Below, piece after piece: positions 1 to 7,471 of a DNA stretch of 64,000 nucleotides. This DNA is from Pseudidiomarina woesei (GTDB lineage: Bacteria > Pseudomonadota > Gammaproteobacteria > Enterobacterales > Alteromonadaceae): positions 1 through 64,000 of the forward strand of contig NZ_LIPW01000006.1 in assembly GCF_001418345.1 (NCBI RefSeq), read 5' to 3'. The position numbers and the translations under genes are program-made. How positions within the stretch are numbered: the first letter of the stretch is position 1; every line of letters starts with the position of its first letter. A model generated the notes under the pieces. The model did not search any database, was not told the origin of the DNA, and worked only from the letters and a program-made list of their open reading frames with translations.

Positions 1-261
1 CTTTCCCTCAAGGGCTTCCTTGCGGATCTCAGCTTTGAGTCGCTCTTCGGCATACATTTTTTTGAGGCGTTTATTCTCGTCCTCAAGCTCTTTGAGACGC
101 TTCATCATCGATGCGTCCATGCCGCCAAACTTGGCGCGCCATTTATAAAATTGAGCTGAGCTCATACCGTGTTCACGGCAAAGCTCTGGAACCGGTATAC
201 CGTTCTCGTTTTGTTTCAGAATCGCTAAGATCTGACTGTCTGTGTATCGTGATTTGCGCAT
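1..261 (-). CDS. IS3-family transposase OrfA, partial
   Basis: N-terminal 87 residues of a transposase OrfA; the C-terminus is cut by the window edge. It begins MRKSRYTDSQILAILKQ and carries the family helix-turn-helix: PVPELCREHGMSSAQFYKW, then RAKFGGMD, then a lysine/glutamate-rich leucine-zipper-like helix (MKRLKELEDENKRLKK). In IS3 elements OrfA binds the terminal repeats and is fused by programmed frameshift to the OrfB integrase; that part is not visible. The ATG at 261 has an AAGGAG site just upstream. Confidence 0.9.
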   Translation of the reverse strand, partial: MRKSRYTDSQILAILKQNENGIPVPELCREHGMSSAQFYKWRAKFGGMDASMMKRLKELEDENKRLKKMYAEERLKAEIRKEALEGK

Positions 262-332
262 AGAAAACTCCTTCGTTTTAGTTTAACGGAATTTTCTACT
301 TATAACTGCTCCGATTTTTCGGGGGGATTACA
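1..332 (-). mobile_element. IS3-family insertion sequence, partial (one end)
   Basis: The end of an insertion sequence whose body continues left of base 1. Its outer end is placed at about 332, where the minus strand begins TGTAATCCCCCC, a TG-type terminus of the IS3 kind. Roughly 70 bp inside this end the orfA start codon follows a good ribosome-binding site (AAGGAG). The insertion lies inside the open frame at 333-610. The other terminus, orfB and any target duplication are outside the window, so the exact boundary is inferred. Confidence 0.75.
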
Positions 333-610
333 CCATGATTTCTATGAGTGTGCCAGAAATTATGACTAACTGTGATGCTCCGAACCAACGAATCATCAAC
401 TAAAACCACAGTTTGATGTTGAGGACCGATTACCCTAACAAGAAGCTCGGCAAGCTTCTTAAGCGGTGTCAATTGCGTCTTATTCTTGTTTTGGCCGTAT
501 AAGGGATTCAATTCCGTTATTTGCTGACTGACATGAGATTTTATTAACGGCTTTTTATTTAGTTTACCCAACACAGTGCCGAGGGTGGTTGATAGGCGAA
601 ATTCGCTCAT
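333..610 (-). pseudogene. Unrecognised island gene truncated by the IS
   Basis: An open frame starting at ATG 610, 38 bp downstream of the integrase stop on the same strand, with GAGAG about 8 bp upstream as a possible ribosome-binding site. It gives about 92 residues beginning MSEFRLSTTLGTVLGKLNKK, then runs into the IS end near 332, where 12 IS-encoded residues are added before a stop at 296. I do not recognise the protein and see no signal peptide or membrane segment. Its position right after the integrase suggests an island cargo gene broken by the insertion. It could also be a chance frame. Confidence 0.4.
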
Positions 611-648
611 TCGTATACTCTCAAACAAAAGCCGCGTAATTTACATTG

Positions 649-1908
649 TTACAAACGCGATATCCAGTCGTTCCAATCTATAAGCAACGATTCTTTTTCC
701 ACGCGATAGTCATGCCGGTTGTAGTGTTTATTCGATACATCGTCGAGAGCATGGTTATGTAATCGGTCGCGAATTTCCTTTGTCGAGAAGTTATGACGAG
801 TCATCAATGTTTTGCAGGTGCGCCGGATATCTCGTGGTGTGAATTTTTCTACTGAGTATTTTTCACAGTATCTCGTGAATGAGCGCGCCAGCGAGTCTGT
901 GCGACCGGGTTCGGTTGGTTTAATACGGTTGGGTATCAAGTAAGGAGTGTGCCCAGTTAGCTCGTGTAGCGCCAGCAGAAGAGACTTCAGGTTAGGCGTA
1001 ATTGGTACAATATGATCCTTACCGTTTTTGGATAACGAAGCCGGTATCAGCCAGTCATTCGATACGAGATCAACATGTTCCCATCTTGAGTTAATTACCT
1101 CAAACGGACGTTGGCCTCCGGAATAGAGCATTAATAGACAAGCAAACTGTGTTGTCGTCGCAAATTCGCCGTTCTTAATGCGGTGCACGAAGTCTCGAAG
1201 CTCGGTTTCAGTCAATACTCTATCGAGTGCACGTTCCGCATTTGCCTGCCGTGGTATCGCTGTTACGAGATTGTGCTCAATGCCGAAAAGTACATCTGAA
1301 TTCATGTTTGCAGGATCATTATCGTGCTTTAAACCAGCGTTAAATGCAGCTTGAAGGTATGAGCGAACTCGATTTGATTGAGTTTTCGCGCCCCGTTGAA
1401 TCATCAGTCCTAACACGCGGACTAACTGTTCACGTTTGACATTCTTAGCCTTAGTTTCCGGCGGGATTACTGGATAGACTTCCTTTTCAAGATCTCGAAG
1501 AACCTGCTGGTACGTCCGTTTCCCCGCGGCTTTCATTTGGCTGGTATAGTACTCAAACAGTTGCTGTATCGAGCCTTCTTTCTCCACTTCAGCTTGACGA
1601 AGTAGCTCTTGTCGTTTTTGCTCGTGTGCTTCTTCAATCAATGACTTTGGACATAGCCCTTGGCTCAATTGCACTGAGTATTGTTTCGCTTGGGTGCGAG
1701 CGTCACTTAAGCTGACATCTGGAAATACACCAAGACCAATGAAGACCGGCTTGCCATCTTTAAAGTAGCGAAAGTAGAATGTTCGCTTTCCTGAAGGGAA
1801 CACTTTAACGCCAAGGCGTCCAGTGTTTCGTCCAGCTGAGTCATCCCAAGTGTAATAGCTTCCCTTTTTTGAGGGGAGGGCTTTGATAGATGTGTTCGTA
1901 AGTTTCAT
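649..1908 (-). CDS. Tyrosine-type site-specific integrase (CP4-57/DUF4102 class)
   Basis: 419-residue tyrosine recombinase that would integrate and excise the island. The N-terminus (about 1-90) is the arm-binding DUF4102 type (TSIKALPSKKGSYYTWDD, then GLGVFPDVSLSDARTQAKQY); a SAM-like core-binding domain follows. The C-terminal catalytic domain shows Arg in GGQRPFEVINSRW, an Arg in PRDIRRTCKTL (the usual H-x-L-R box has P-R-D-I-R here), a His in LHNHALDDVSNKHY and the nucleophile Tyr in KHYNRHDY. The frame is open 69 codons further upstream through the att region, but the ATG at 1908 opens the family N-terminus. A TATACT box only 5 bp upstream of it and no visible Shine-Dalgarno hint at a leaderless message. 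It reads away from the att site at 2108-2155. Confidence 0.93.
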   Translation of the reverse strand: MKLTNTSIKALPSKKGSYYTWDDSAGRNTGRLGVKVFPSGKRTFYFRYFKDGKPVFIGLGVFPDVSLSDARTQAKQYSVQLSQGLCPKSLIEEAHEQKRQELLRQAEVEKEGSIQQLFEYYTSQMKAAGKRTYQQVLRDLEKEVYPVIPPETKAKNVKREQLVRVLGLMIQRGAKTQSNRVRSYLQAAFNAGLKHDNDPANMNSDVLFGIEHNLVTAIPRQANAERALDRVLTETELRDFVHRIKNGEFATTTQFACLLMLYSGGQRPFEVINSRWEHVDLVSNDWLIPASLSKNGKDHIVPITPNLKSLLLALHELTGHTPYLIPNRIKPTEPGRTDSLARSFTRYCEKYSVEKFTPRDIRRTCKTLMTRHNFSTKEIRDRLHNHALDDVSNKHYNRHDYRVEKESLLIDWNDWISRL

Positions 1909-1958
1909 TGAAAGTATAAGATTAATTGTTTTGCGAAGTTTGCCCGAATGAGACTGAG

Positions 1959-1991
1959 GGGTCAAGTTGCGGGTCAAGTAACGGGTCAAGT
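1959..1991. repeat. Three 12-bp-phased GGGTCAAGT repeats between int and att
   Basis: GGGTCAAGT occurs exactly at 1959-1967, 1971-1979 and 1983-1991, a 12-bp period with partly conserved spacers (TGC, AAC). It lies 51 bp upstream of the integrase start and about 117 bp from the tRNA-derived att core. This placement fits arm-type integrase or excisionase binding sites. The role is inferred; the repeats are directly visible. Confidence 0.75.
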
Positions 1992-2107
1992 AAGTCTGGC
2001 TATTTCGTGATTTATTGTGATAGCTTATGACGGCTGTAATTTCACTGAGTCCTTTATTTGTATGGGTTTTGAGTGTTTTTTGATTTTCAATGAAACCCAT
2101 GGCATAA

Positions 2108-2155
2108 CGACTCATAATCGGTTGGTCCCCAGTTCAAATCTGGGAGGGGCCACCA
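2108..2155 (+). other. Attachment site: displaced 3' half of tRNA-Ile(CAU)
   Basis: From 2108 the plus strand reads as the 3' part of a tRNA: anticodon loop CTCATAA with CAT at 2113-2115, variable region, T-arm CCCAG-TTCAAAT-CTGGG, acceptor strand AGGGGCC, and a discriminator A plus CCA ending at 2155. It closely resembles the E. coli ileX/ileY-type tRNA-Ile2, whose CAU anticodon is read as isoleucine after lysidine modification. The matching 5' half (GGCCCCT, D-arm) is absent upstream, and the anticodon stem mismatches at 2107/2121. This is therefore a fragment left by integration, not a working tRNA. The intact gene should sit at the island's other end. Confidence 0.8.
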
Positions 2156-2178
2156 TTAATCCAACTCTTGGAATTCAA

Positions 2179-2730
2179 ATGGCACTGCAAGCAACTCCAT
2201 ATAAAGTCACTCTCGATATTTCCGATACCGATCGTGGTGTTTATGAAAGTATCAAGTTTACCGTTGCCCGTCATCCGTCTGAAACAGAAATTAGACTCGC
2301 CTCGCGTATATTGTCGTACGCGATTTTTTACCATCCACAGCTAGCTTTTGGCCGCGGCCTATCTGATAGCGATGAAGCTGCTTTATGGGAGATAGACCTA
2401 ACCGGCGAGATACAGCATTGGATTGATGTTGGTCAACCCGATGCGGAGCGTGTCATTAAAGCTAGCCGCCGAGCACCACAAATGTCGGTGGTCGTTTATG
2501 GCAACGCACGATTATGGCGAGAAAAAACAATCCCACAGTTTGGACATTTAGATAATGTGCGTGTGCTAGCTTTAGCACAAGAAGAATTAGTCATTATTGC
2601 TGCCAAGTTGACACGATCAACACATTGGGGCGTAATGATTAGCGATGCCCAGTTGTATATTAGCGACGGTGATCAACAAATGCCCCTGCCGTTAGAGTGT
2701 TGGCATGGTGAACTACCAACTGCGCCATAA
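2179..2730 (+). CDS. yaeQ: YaeQ family protein
   Basis: 183 residues, close to the 181 of E. coli YaeQ. It begins MALQATPYKVTLDISDTDRG and keeps the family block ARHPSETEIRLASRIL and the RGLSDSDEAALWEIDL segment. YaeQ has a PD-(D/E)XK-nuclease-like fold but no firmly established activity. The frame is open back to 2017 through the att site; the ATG at 2179 is chosen because it gives the family N-terminus. It begins 24 bp after the tRNA fragment, so it was probably downstream of the intact tRNA-Ile before the island inserted, and its promoter may have been displaced. Confidence 0.9.
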   Translation: MALQATPYKVTLDISDTDRGVYESIKFTVARHPSETEIRLASRILSYAIFYHPQLAFGRGLSDSDEAALWEIDLTGEIQHWIDVGQPDAERVIKASRRAPQMSVVVYGNARLWREKTIPQFGHLDNVRVLALAQEELVIIAAKLTRSTHWGVMISDAQLYISDGDQQMPLPLECWHGELPTAP

Positions 2731-2767
2731 TATTGCCAACGTCACTTGTGAACAGTAAAACCGAGCA

Positions 2768-2818
2768 GTGTCGTGTCACTGTCATACGACAATGGTGCAA
2801 CTGACGCTTAACTGTCGT
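2768..2818 (+). promoter_or_regulatory. Candidate PhoB-box array
   Basis: Five heptamers at exact 11-bp steps: GTGTCGT (2768), CTGTCAT (2779), CAATGGT (2790), CTGACGC (2801) and CTGTCGT (2812). PhoB binds CTGTCAT direct repeats spaced 11 bp. Three of the five are close matches. A possible -10 (TGTAAT) is at 2841-2846. It precedes the membrane protein gene at 2885. Read by eye; moderate confidence only. Confidence 0.45.
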
Positions 2819-2884
2819 CACACATTGCAGTAGGCCATGCTGTAATACGGTTATCTAAACTTGATAACTGCGAAGGAAATACCT

Positions 2885-3307
2885 ATGACCACTTCAGATA
2901 TGACCAAACCCAATCACAGTGTTAGTTTCTTTGATATTGGCGACCATGTTATTCGCGTGGAAGCATCCTATTTAACCGGCAAAGAATCTGTTTATGTCGA
3001 CGATAAGCTAATTTCTGAAAAACTAACCTGGCGCTTTACCTCAGAACACAAGTTTGAGTTAGAGGACAAGCAGATAAGAGTACGCTTGAAAGTAGGGAAC
3101 CTATTCACGGGGCCAGTTTCAATTACCTTGTGGGTAAATGGCGAAGAAATTGACTCAGATGTTTGGAATATGAAGCGTATTCTAAAAACCACAGGCAGCA
3201 GCCAAAATTGGTGGAAAACCATACTTACTATTTTTGTCTTAGGGCTTATTGGCGGTGTTATCGGCTATTTTATTGGCGGCGCTTTAGCCACTGCGTTAAA
3301 AGGGTAA
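2885..3307 (+). CDS. Hypothetical membrane-anchored beta-rich protein
   Basis: 140 residues, not recognised with certainty. Residues 1-105 are soluble and beta-strand-like (HVIRVEASYLTGKESVYVDDKL, then KQIRVRLKVGNLFTGPVSITLWVNGEEID), faintly resembling the FAIM-type beta fold. A single hydrophobic segment near the C-terminus (ILTIFVLGLIGGVIGYFIGG) would anchor it in the inner membrane. The ATG at 2885 is preferred over 2861 because GAAGGAAA lies just upstream. It is 6 bp ahead of a small membrane HTH protein and probably co-transcribed with it. A regulator/sensor pair is possible but inferred. Confidence 0.65.
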   Translation: MTTSDMTKPNHSVSFFDIGDHVIRVEASYLTGKESVYVDDKLISEKLTWRFTSEHKFELEDKQIRVRLKVGNLFTGPVSITLWVNGEEIDSDVWNMKRILKTTGSSQNWWKTILTIFVLGLIGGVIGYFIGGALATALKG

Positions 3308-3313
3308 GTTACC

Positions 3314-3622
3314 ATGCAATTGAACGGTTCATTTATTCGTGAAACGCGCACTGAGCGAGGCTGGACGCAGCAACAGCTCGCCGATATTTGTGGTTTGAGT
3401 TTACGTACTATTCAACGGGTCGAGCTGCATGGTATTGCCTCGCTTGAAACCAGTAAGGCGCTAGCGAGTGCTTTTGAAATTGAGCGTACTGAGCTTGAAC
3501 AATTGGAGCCAACTAACGTTCAGCCGAAAGCGAATTTGTCTGCGATGCCAATGTGGTTATTAGCCATGACATTTATATCCGGCCTTTTAACTGGGATGGT
3601 TGCTATTAAGTTGCTGACCTAG
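3314..3622 (+). CDS. XRE-type HTH protein with C-terminal membrane segment
   Basis: 102 residues. Residues 6-60 are a clear XRE/Cro-like helix-turn-helix (IRETRTERGWTQQQLADICGLSLRTIQRVE). After a short linker, residues about 78-100 (MWLLAMTFISGLLTGMVAIKLL) form one transmembrane helix, so the DNA-binding domain would be held at the inner membrane. The gene follows the upstream membrane protein by 6 bp, with GGGTAAG as a possible ribosome-binding site, and is followed by a strong terminator, making a two-gene operon. A transmembrane regulator sensing through its partner is a reasonable guess without direct evidence. Confidence 0.8.
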   Translation: MQLNGSFIRETRTERGWTQQQLADICGLSLRTIQRVELHGIASLETSKALASAFEIERTELEQLEPTNVQPKANLSAMPMWLLAMTFISGLLTGMVAIKLLT

Positions 3623-3636
3623 CCCTCCTTACACTT

Positions 3637-3669
3637 GAGCAGCCACGAACGGCTGCTCACCCTTTTTTC
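3637..3669 (+). terminator. Rho-independent terminator
   Basis: Perfect 8-bp stem GAGCAGCC/GGCTGCTC (3637-3644 with 3651-3658), 6-nt loop, followed by ACCCTTTTTT. It ends the two-gene operon at 2885-3622. Confidence 0.85.
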
Positions 3670-3783
3670 TTTGATATCTGTCAAACAAGTCTATTCATTC
3701 GGTCAAAAAATCTCTAAAGTGTAGCCACGACTTTTTTCGGGTCTGTTTCATATTATAAAAAGATAATAACGAGCTAATAAATT

Positions 3784-5130
3784 ATGACGGCAATGACAGA
3801 GAACCGTGGATCTTGGGGATCAAAAATCGGGTTTATTTTCGCTGCAGCAGGTTCTGCAGTTGGGTTGGGTGCTATTTGGAAGTTTCCATACATTGCTGGT
3901 GAGAACGGCGGTGGGGTGTTTCTTCTGGTTTATTTAGCCTGCGTATTTAGTGTGGGCGCTGTCATGATGTTGTCAGAAATGATGATTGGCCGACATGCCA
4001 ACAAATCAGCGACATCAGCATATCGCGCACTTGGTGGCGGTAAGTGGCATTACGCCGGTTGGATTTCGGTGTTGTGTGTGTTTCTTATTCTTGGCTTTTA
4101 TTCGGTTGTCGGCGGCTGGACTATCGCCTATGTGTTCGAAGCTGTACGCGGTGATGTCTTGACTACTGACGGAGCCGAGCTAGAAGCGGCGTTCACCAGC
4201 TTCATTGGCGCGCCATTACCGGCCATGGTTTATACCTTCTTATTCTTGTCGATCACCGCGGGTATTGTTATTGCCGGTGTGCAATCAGGCATTGAGCGTA
4301 TTTGTAAAATTCTCATGCCGACCTTGTTTGTGCTGATGCTATTTTTAGTGGTGCGCAGCTTAATGCTACCGGGTGCCATTGACGGCTTGATGTATTTAAT
4401 TACGCCAGAGTGGTCAAAGCTAAGCATGCGTATGGTGCTTGATGCACTGGGCCTAGCGGTATTTTCATTGTCAGTGGGTGCTGGCTTGATGATTGCCTAT
4501 GGCTCATACTTGGGTAAAGAAACACGGGTGATCAACTCAGGTCTTTGGATTGCCTTTCTAGCGATTATGGCGTCAATTCTGGCTGGCTTAATGATTTTGC
4601 CGGCGGTATTTGCCTTTGACGTTGACCCAGCGGCAGGCCCAGGTTTGACCTTTATCACCATGCCAGCGTTGTTTGCGCAAATGGCTGGTGGCCAGTTCTT
4701 AGCCATCGTCTTTTTCTTATTGTTGTTGTTTGCTGCAATTACCTCGTCTATTTCTATTCTTGAGCCGGTGGTTGCTTTCTTGATTGACGAATACAATATT
4801 GCCCGCAAAAAAGCCACGTTATGGGTCGCCGGCACCAACTTCTTGGTGTTAGGTATTCCTGCAGCACTAAGCTTTGGCGCCATGGCCGACGGTATTAGTA
4901 TTTTTGGTAAAACGCCGTTTGATATTATGGACTTTATCGCCTCGAATATTCTCATGCCGTTAGGCGGCATGCTCGCGGCAGTATTTGTCGGCTGGCGCAT
5001 TTGGCCGGTTATTCGTGGTGAACTTGAAAAAGAGTGCCCGAACTGGTGTATCAAAGTCTTCCGTTTTATTGCCGGTATTATGTCGCCGGTATTAATTGCG
5101 GCGGTAGCTTATTTCTTAATCTTTGCCTAA
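3784..5130 (+). CDS. Sodium-dependent NSS-family transporter
   Basis: 448-residue inner-membrane symporter of the neurotransmitter:sodium symporter (SNF) family, which moves amino acids or amines with Na+. The first helix has the signature GSKIGFIFAAAGSAVGLGAIWKFPY, with the unwound GSAVGLG Na+/substrate-binding region and the FPY motif; ENGGG follows. About 11-12 hydrophobic segments span the length, as in LeuT-like bacterial members. Substrate cannot be read from sequence. The start at 3784 has a close alternative ATG at 3793. It is a single gene flanked by terminators on both sides. Confidence 0.9.
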   Translation: MTAMTENRGSWGSKIGFIFAAAGSAVGLGAIWKFPYIAGENGGGVFLLVYLACVFSVGAVMMLSEMMIGRHANKSATSAYRALGGGKWHYAGWISVLCVFLILGFYSVVGGWTIAYVFEAVRGDVLTTDGAELEAAFTSFIGAPLPAMVYTFLFLSITAGIVIAGVQSGIERICKILMPTLFVLMLFLVVRSLMLPGAIDGLMYLITPEWSKLSMRMVLDALGLAVFSLSVGAGLMIAYGSYLGKETRVINSGLWIAFLAIMASILAGLMILPAVFAFDVDPAAGPGLTFITMPALFAQMAGGQFLAIVFFLLLLFAAITSSISILEPVVAFLIDEYNIARKKATLWVAGTNFLVLGIPAALSFGAMADGISIFGKTPFDIMDFIASNILMPLGGMLAAVFVGWRIWPVIRGELEKECPNWCIKVFRFIAGIMSPVLIAAVAYFLIFA

Positions 5131-5144
5131 GCGTACTTAGGGTT

Positions 5145-5184
5145 AAAAAAACGGGCCTATTTATTTGAAAGGCCCGTTTTTTTT
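5145..5184. terminator. Bidirectional terminator
   Basis: Thirteen-base arms AAAAAAACGGGCC (5145-5157) and GGCCCGTTTTTTT (5171-5183), 13-nt loop. The A-run on one side and T-run on the other serve both converging genes. It touches the stop codon of the OsmC-YcaO gene. Confidence 0.88.
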
Positions 5185-7369
5185 ATGCAGTTGCTTTTGC
5201 TGCGCGTGCAGCATGTAGTTTTTTATAGCTTTCAATCAACCGCAAATGTCGGTCTAATCCTTCAAGCTTCATGCTCGTTGGGGTTAGGCCTGGGAAGCGC
5301 ACGCTGCCGTTTACCGCGCCGACCACTTCTGCCATGGTTTGTTCACCAAACATGCGGCGGAAATTCGGCAAATAGTCATCTAACTGCATCTCATCATCTA
5401 ATTCAATTTCTAACACGGCACTGACTGCACGATAGAATAAACCGCGCGCAACGGTGTTCTCGTTATACTGCAAGAACGCTTCAACCAACTCGTAGGCTTC
5501 TTCATGGCGGCTTAAGGCTAAGTAAATTAACAGCTTCAGTTCAAGAATGGTTAGCTGGCCCCAAACCGTATTCTCATCAAACTCAATACCAATTAAGGTA
5601 ATAATATCAATGTAGTTATCCAATTGGCTTTCTTCGAGGCGCTCAACCAGTGAACTTAACTGCTCGTTGTTTAAACGATGCAGATTGAGAATATCTTCGC
5701 GGTAATCCAGAGCTTTGTTGGTGTTATCCCAAACTAAGTCTTCAATTGGGTAAACCTCGGAATAGCCCGGCACTAAAATGCGGCACACAGGGGCGCCAAG
5801 TTCGGTATAAACTGCCATGTAAGCTTCTAAGCCCAGCTGGCTTAAAATAGCAAATAAGTTATCAGCTTCTTCTTGGTTTGTACCCGAGAAATCCCATTGG
5901 CAAAATTCGTAATCGCTGCGTGCACTGAAAAAGCGCCATGAAATTAAGCCCGAGGAGTCAATAAAGTGCTCGACAAAGTTGTTAGGCTCGGTAACTGCCA
6001 TACTATTGAACGTCGGCGGCATAAAGTCGTTTAGCCCCTCAAAACTCCGGCCTTGTAGCAGTTCGGTAAGGCTTCGCTCTAATGCCACATGAAAGCTTGG
6101 GTGCGCGCCAAAAGAAGCAAATACACCACCCGTGCGTGGGTTCATTAATGTGACACAAGCAACAGGGAATTGACCGCCTAGCGATGCGTCTTTGACTAAT
6201 ACTGGAAAGCCTTGTGCTTCAAGCGCCTCAATGGCTTCAACAATATCGGGGTACTGGGCTAAAACTTCGGCGGGAACATCCGGCAAAGCAATCTCTTGCT
6301 CAATAATTTGCTTTTTTACCGCGCGCTCAAAAATCTCCGACAAACATTGTACTTGCGCTTCAGGCAAGGTGTTGCCGGCACTCATCCCATTACTTAAATA
6401 GAGGTTCTCAATAAGATTTGACGGAAAATAAACCGTTTCACCGTCAGATTGGCGCACAAACGGAAGCGCACAAATACCGCGGTCGCTGCGCCCCGAGTTG
6501 GTGTCAATTAAGTGAGAACCTTGCAGCTCATCATCGGGATTGTATATGGGCAAGCAGTAGTCATCTAATAGCCCCTCTGGAAGGCTATCTTCGTCGTTTA
6601 ACGCAAACCATTTTTCATTCGGATAATGAACAAATTCGGCGTTGGCAATGTCTTGCCCAAAAAACTGATCGTTATAGAAGAAATTACAGTTTAGCCGCTC
6701 AATAAACTCGCCAAGCGCAGATGCCAAGGCGGCTTCTTTGGTGGCACCCTTGCCGTTAGTAAAGCACATTGGCGAGGCCGCGTCGCGAATATGTAATGAC
6801 CATACGTGTGGCACTATATTGCGCCAAGAAGCGATCTCAATTTTCATGCCTAAATCGGCAAGTATTTGCGTCATATTGGCGATGGTTTTTTCAAGCGGTA
6901 GGTCTTTGCCTTCAATGTAAGTTAATGAGCTGCCTTCTGGCTTGCCCATGAGCAAGGCCTGCGCGTCTTCATCAAGGTTCTCGACTACTTCGATTTGGAA
7001 TTCGGGACCGGTTTGCACGACTTTTTTCACGGTGCAGCGGTCAATGGAACGCAGTATACCCTGACGGTCTTTATCAGAAATATCTTCCGGCAGCTCAACC
7101 TGAATTTTAAAAATTTGGTTGTAGCGGTTTTCTGGGTCGACAATGTTGTTTTGTGACAGGCGAATATTCTCGGTTGGAATATCGCGCGATAAACAATAAA
7201 CCTTCACGAAATAAGCCGCGCACATGGCCGACGATGCTAAAAAATAGTCGAAGGGGCTTGGTGCGGAGCCATCGCCTTTGTAGCGAATAGGCTGATCGGT
7301 GATGACCGTAAAATCATCAAACTTCGCTTCAAGACGTAGGTTATCGAGAAAGTTTACTTTTATTTCCAT
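5183..7369 (-). CDS. OsmC-YcaO fusion protein
   Basis: 728 residues. Residues 1 to about 125 form an OsmC/Ohr-like domain with both family cysteines (C50 in SSAMCAAY, C112 in SIDRCTVKK), suggesting thiol-peroxidase-type chemistry. About 185-560 is a YcaO domain with ATP-contacting glutamates in ASALGEFIERLN and QCLSEIFERAVKK; the rest is helical and TPR-like, as in E. coli YcaO. E. coli YcaO, without the OsmC part (586 aa), is reported to support RimO methylthiolation of ribosomal protein S12. No peptide precursor or cyclase partner lies nearby, so azoline natural-product synthesis is unlikely. ATG 7369 is preferred over a GTG at 7384. Confidence 0.9.
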   Translation of the reverse strand: MEIKVNFLDNLRLEAKFDDFTVITDQPIRYKGDGSAPSPFDYFLASSAMCAAYFVKVYCLSRDIPTENIRLSQNNIVDPENRYNQIFKIQVELPEDISDKDRQGILRSIDRCTVKKVVQTGPEFQIEVVENLDEDAQALLMGKPEGSSLTYIEGKDLPLEKTIANMTQILADLGMKIEIASWRNIVPHVWSLHIRDAASPMCFTNGKGATKEAALASALGEFIERLNCNFFYNDQFFGQDIANAEFVHYPNEKWFALNDEDSLPEGLLDDYCLPIYNPDDELQGSHLIDTNSGRSDRGICALPFVRQSDGETVYFPSNLIENLYLSNGMSAGNTLPEAQVQCLSEIFERAVKKQIIEQEIALPDVPAEVLAQYPDIVEAIEALEAQGFPVLVKDASLGGQFPVACVTLMNPRTGGVFASFGAHPSFHVALERSLTELLQGRSFEGLNDFMPPTFNSMAVTEPNNFVEHFIDSSGLISWRFFSARSDYEFCQWDFSGTNQEEADNLFAILSQLGLEAYMAVYTELGAPVCRILVPGYSEVYPIEDLVWDNTNKALDYREDILNLHRLNNEQLSSLVERLEESQLDNYIDIITLIGIEFDENTVWGQLTILELKLLIYLALSRHEEAYELVEAFLQYNENTVARGLFYRAVSAVLEIELDDEMQLDDYLPNFRRMFGEQTMAEVVGAVNGSVRFPGLTPTSMKLEGLDRHLRLIESYKKLHAARAAKATA

Positions 7370-7452
7370 GACAAAATAGACCACTGATTGAAAATTCGGC
7401 GGCTATTATCGCGTTTTTAGCTGCAATTGTCTTGGTCAATTATTTGTTTGCA

Positions 7453-7471
7453 AATGAGAATCGTTCTCATT
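7453..7471 (+). promoter_or_regulatory. Fur box
   Basis: A 19-bp near-perfect inverted repeat, AATGAGAAT-C-GTTCTCATT style, matching the Fur consensus (GATAATGATAATCATTATC) in its core. It lies 28 bp upstream of the small membrane-peptide start at 7499 and 84 bp upstream of the divergent OsmC-YcaO start. Iron repression of the peptide is the likely role. Confidence 0.8.

Noticed and set aside
1909-2115. Upstream 69-codon extension of the integrase frame
   Set aside because: It runs through the 12-bp repeats and into the att site, giving a periodic LTRYLTRNLT peptide; the conserved family N-terminus begins at 1908.
2108-2155. A complete tRNA-Ile gene
   Set aside because: Only the anticodon-to-CCA half is present; no D-arm or matching 5' acceptor strand lies upstream.
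2017-2178. Longer N-terminus for yaeQ
   Set aside because: It would translate the tRNA fragment; the family start and length fit ATG 2179.
3678-3706. PhoB-like box before the NSS transporter
   Set aside because: Only CTGTCAA and CGGTCAA, 22 bp apart, with no middle half-site; too weak.
5183-7369. Ribosomally made azoline natural-product cluster around the YcaO protein
   Set aside because: No precursor peptide, E1-like partner, dehydrogenase or exporter is nearby; the protein has the housekeeping OsmC-YcaO layout.
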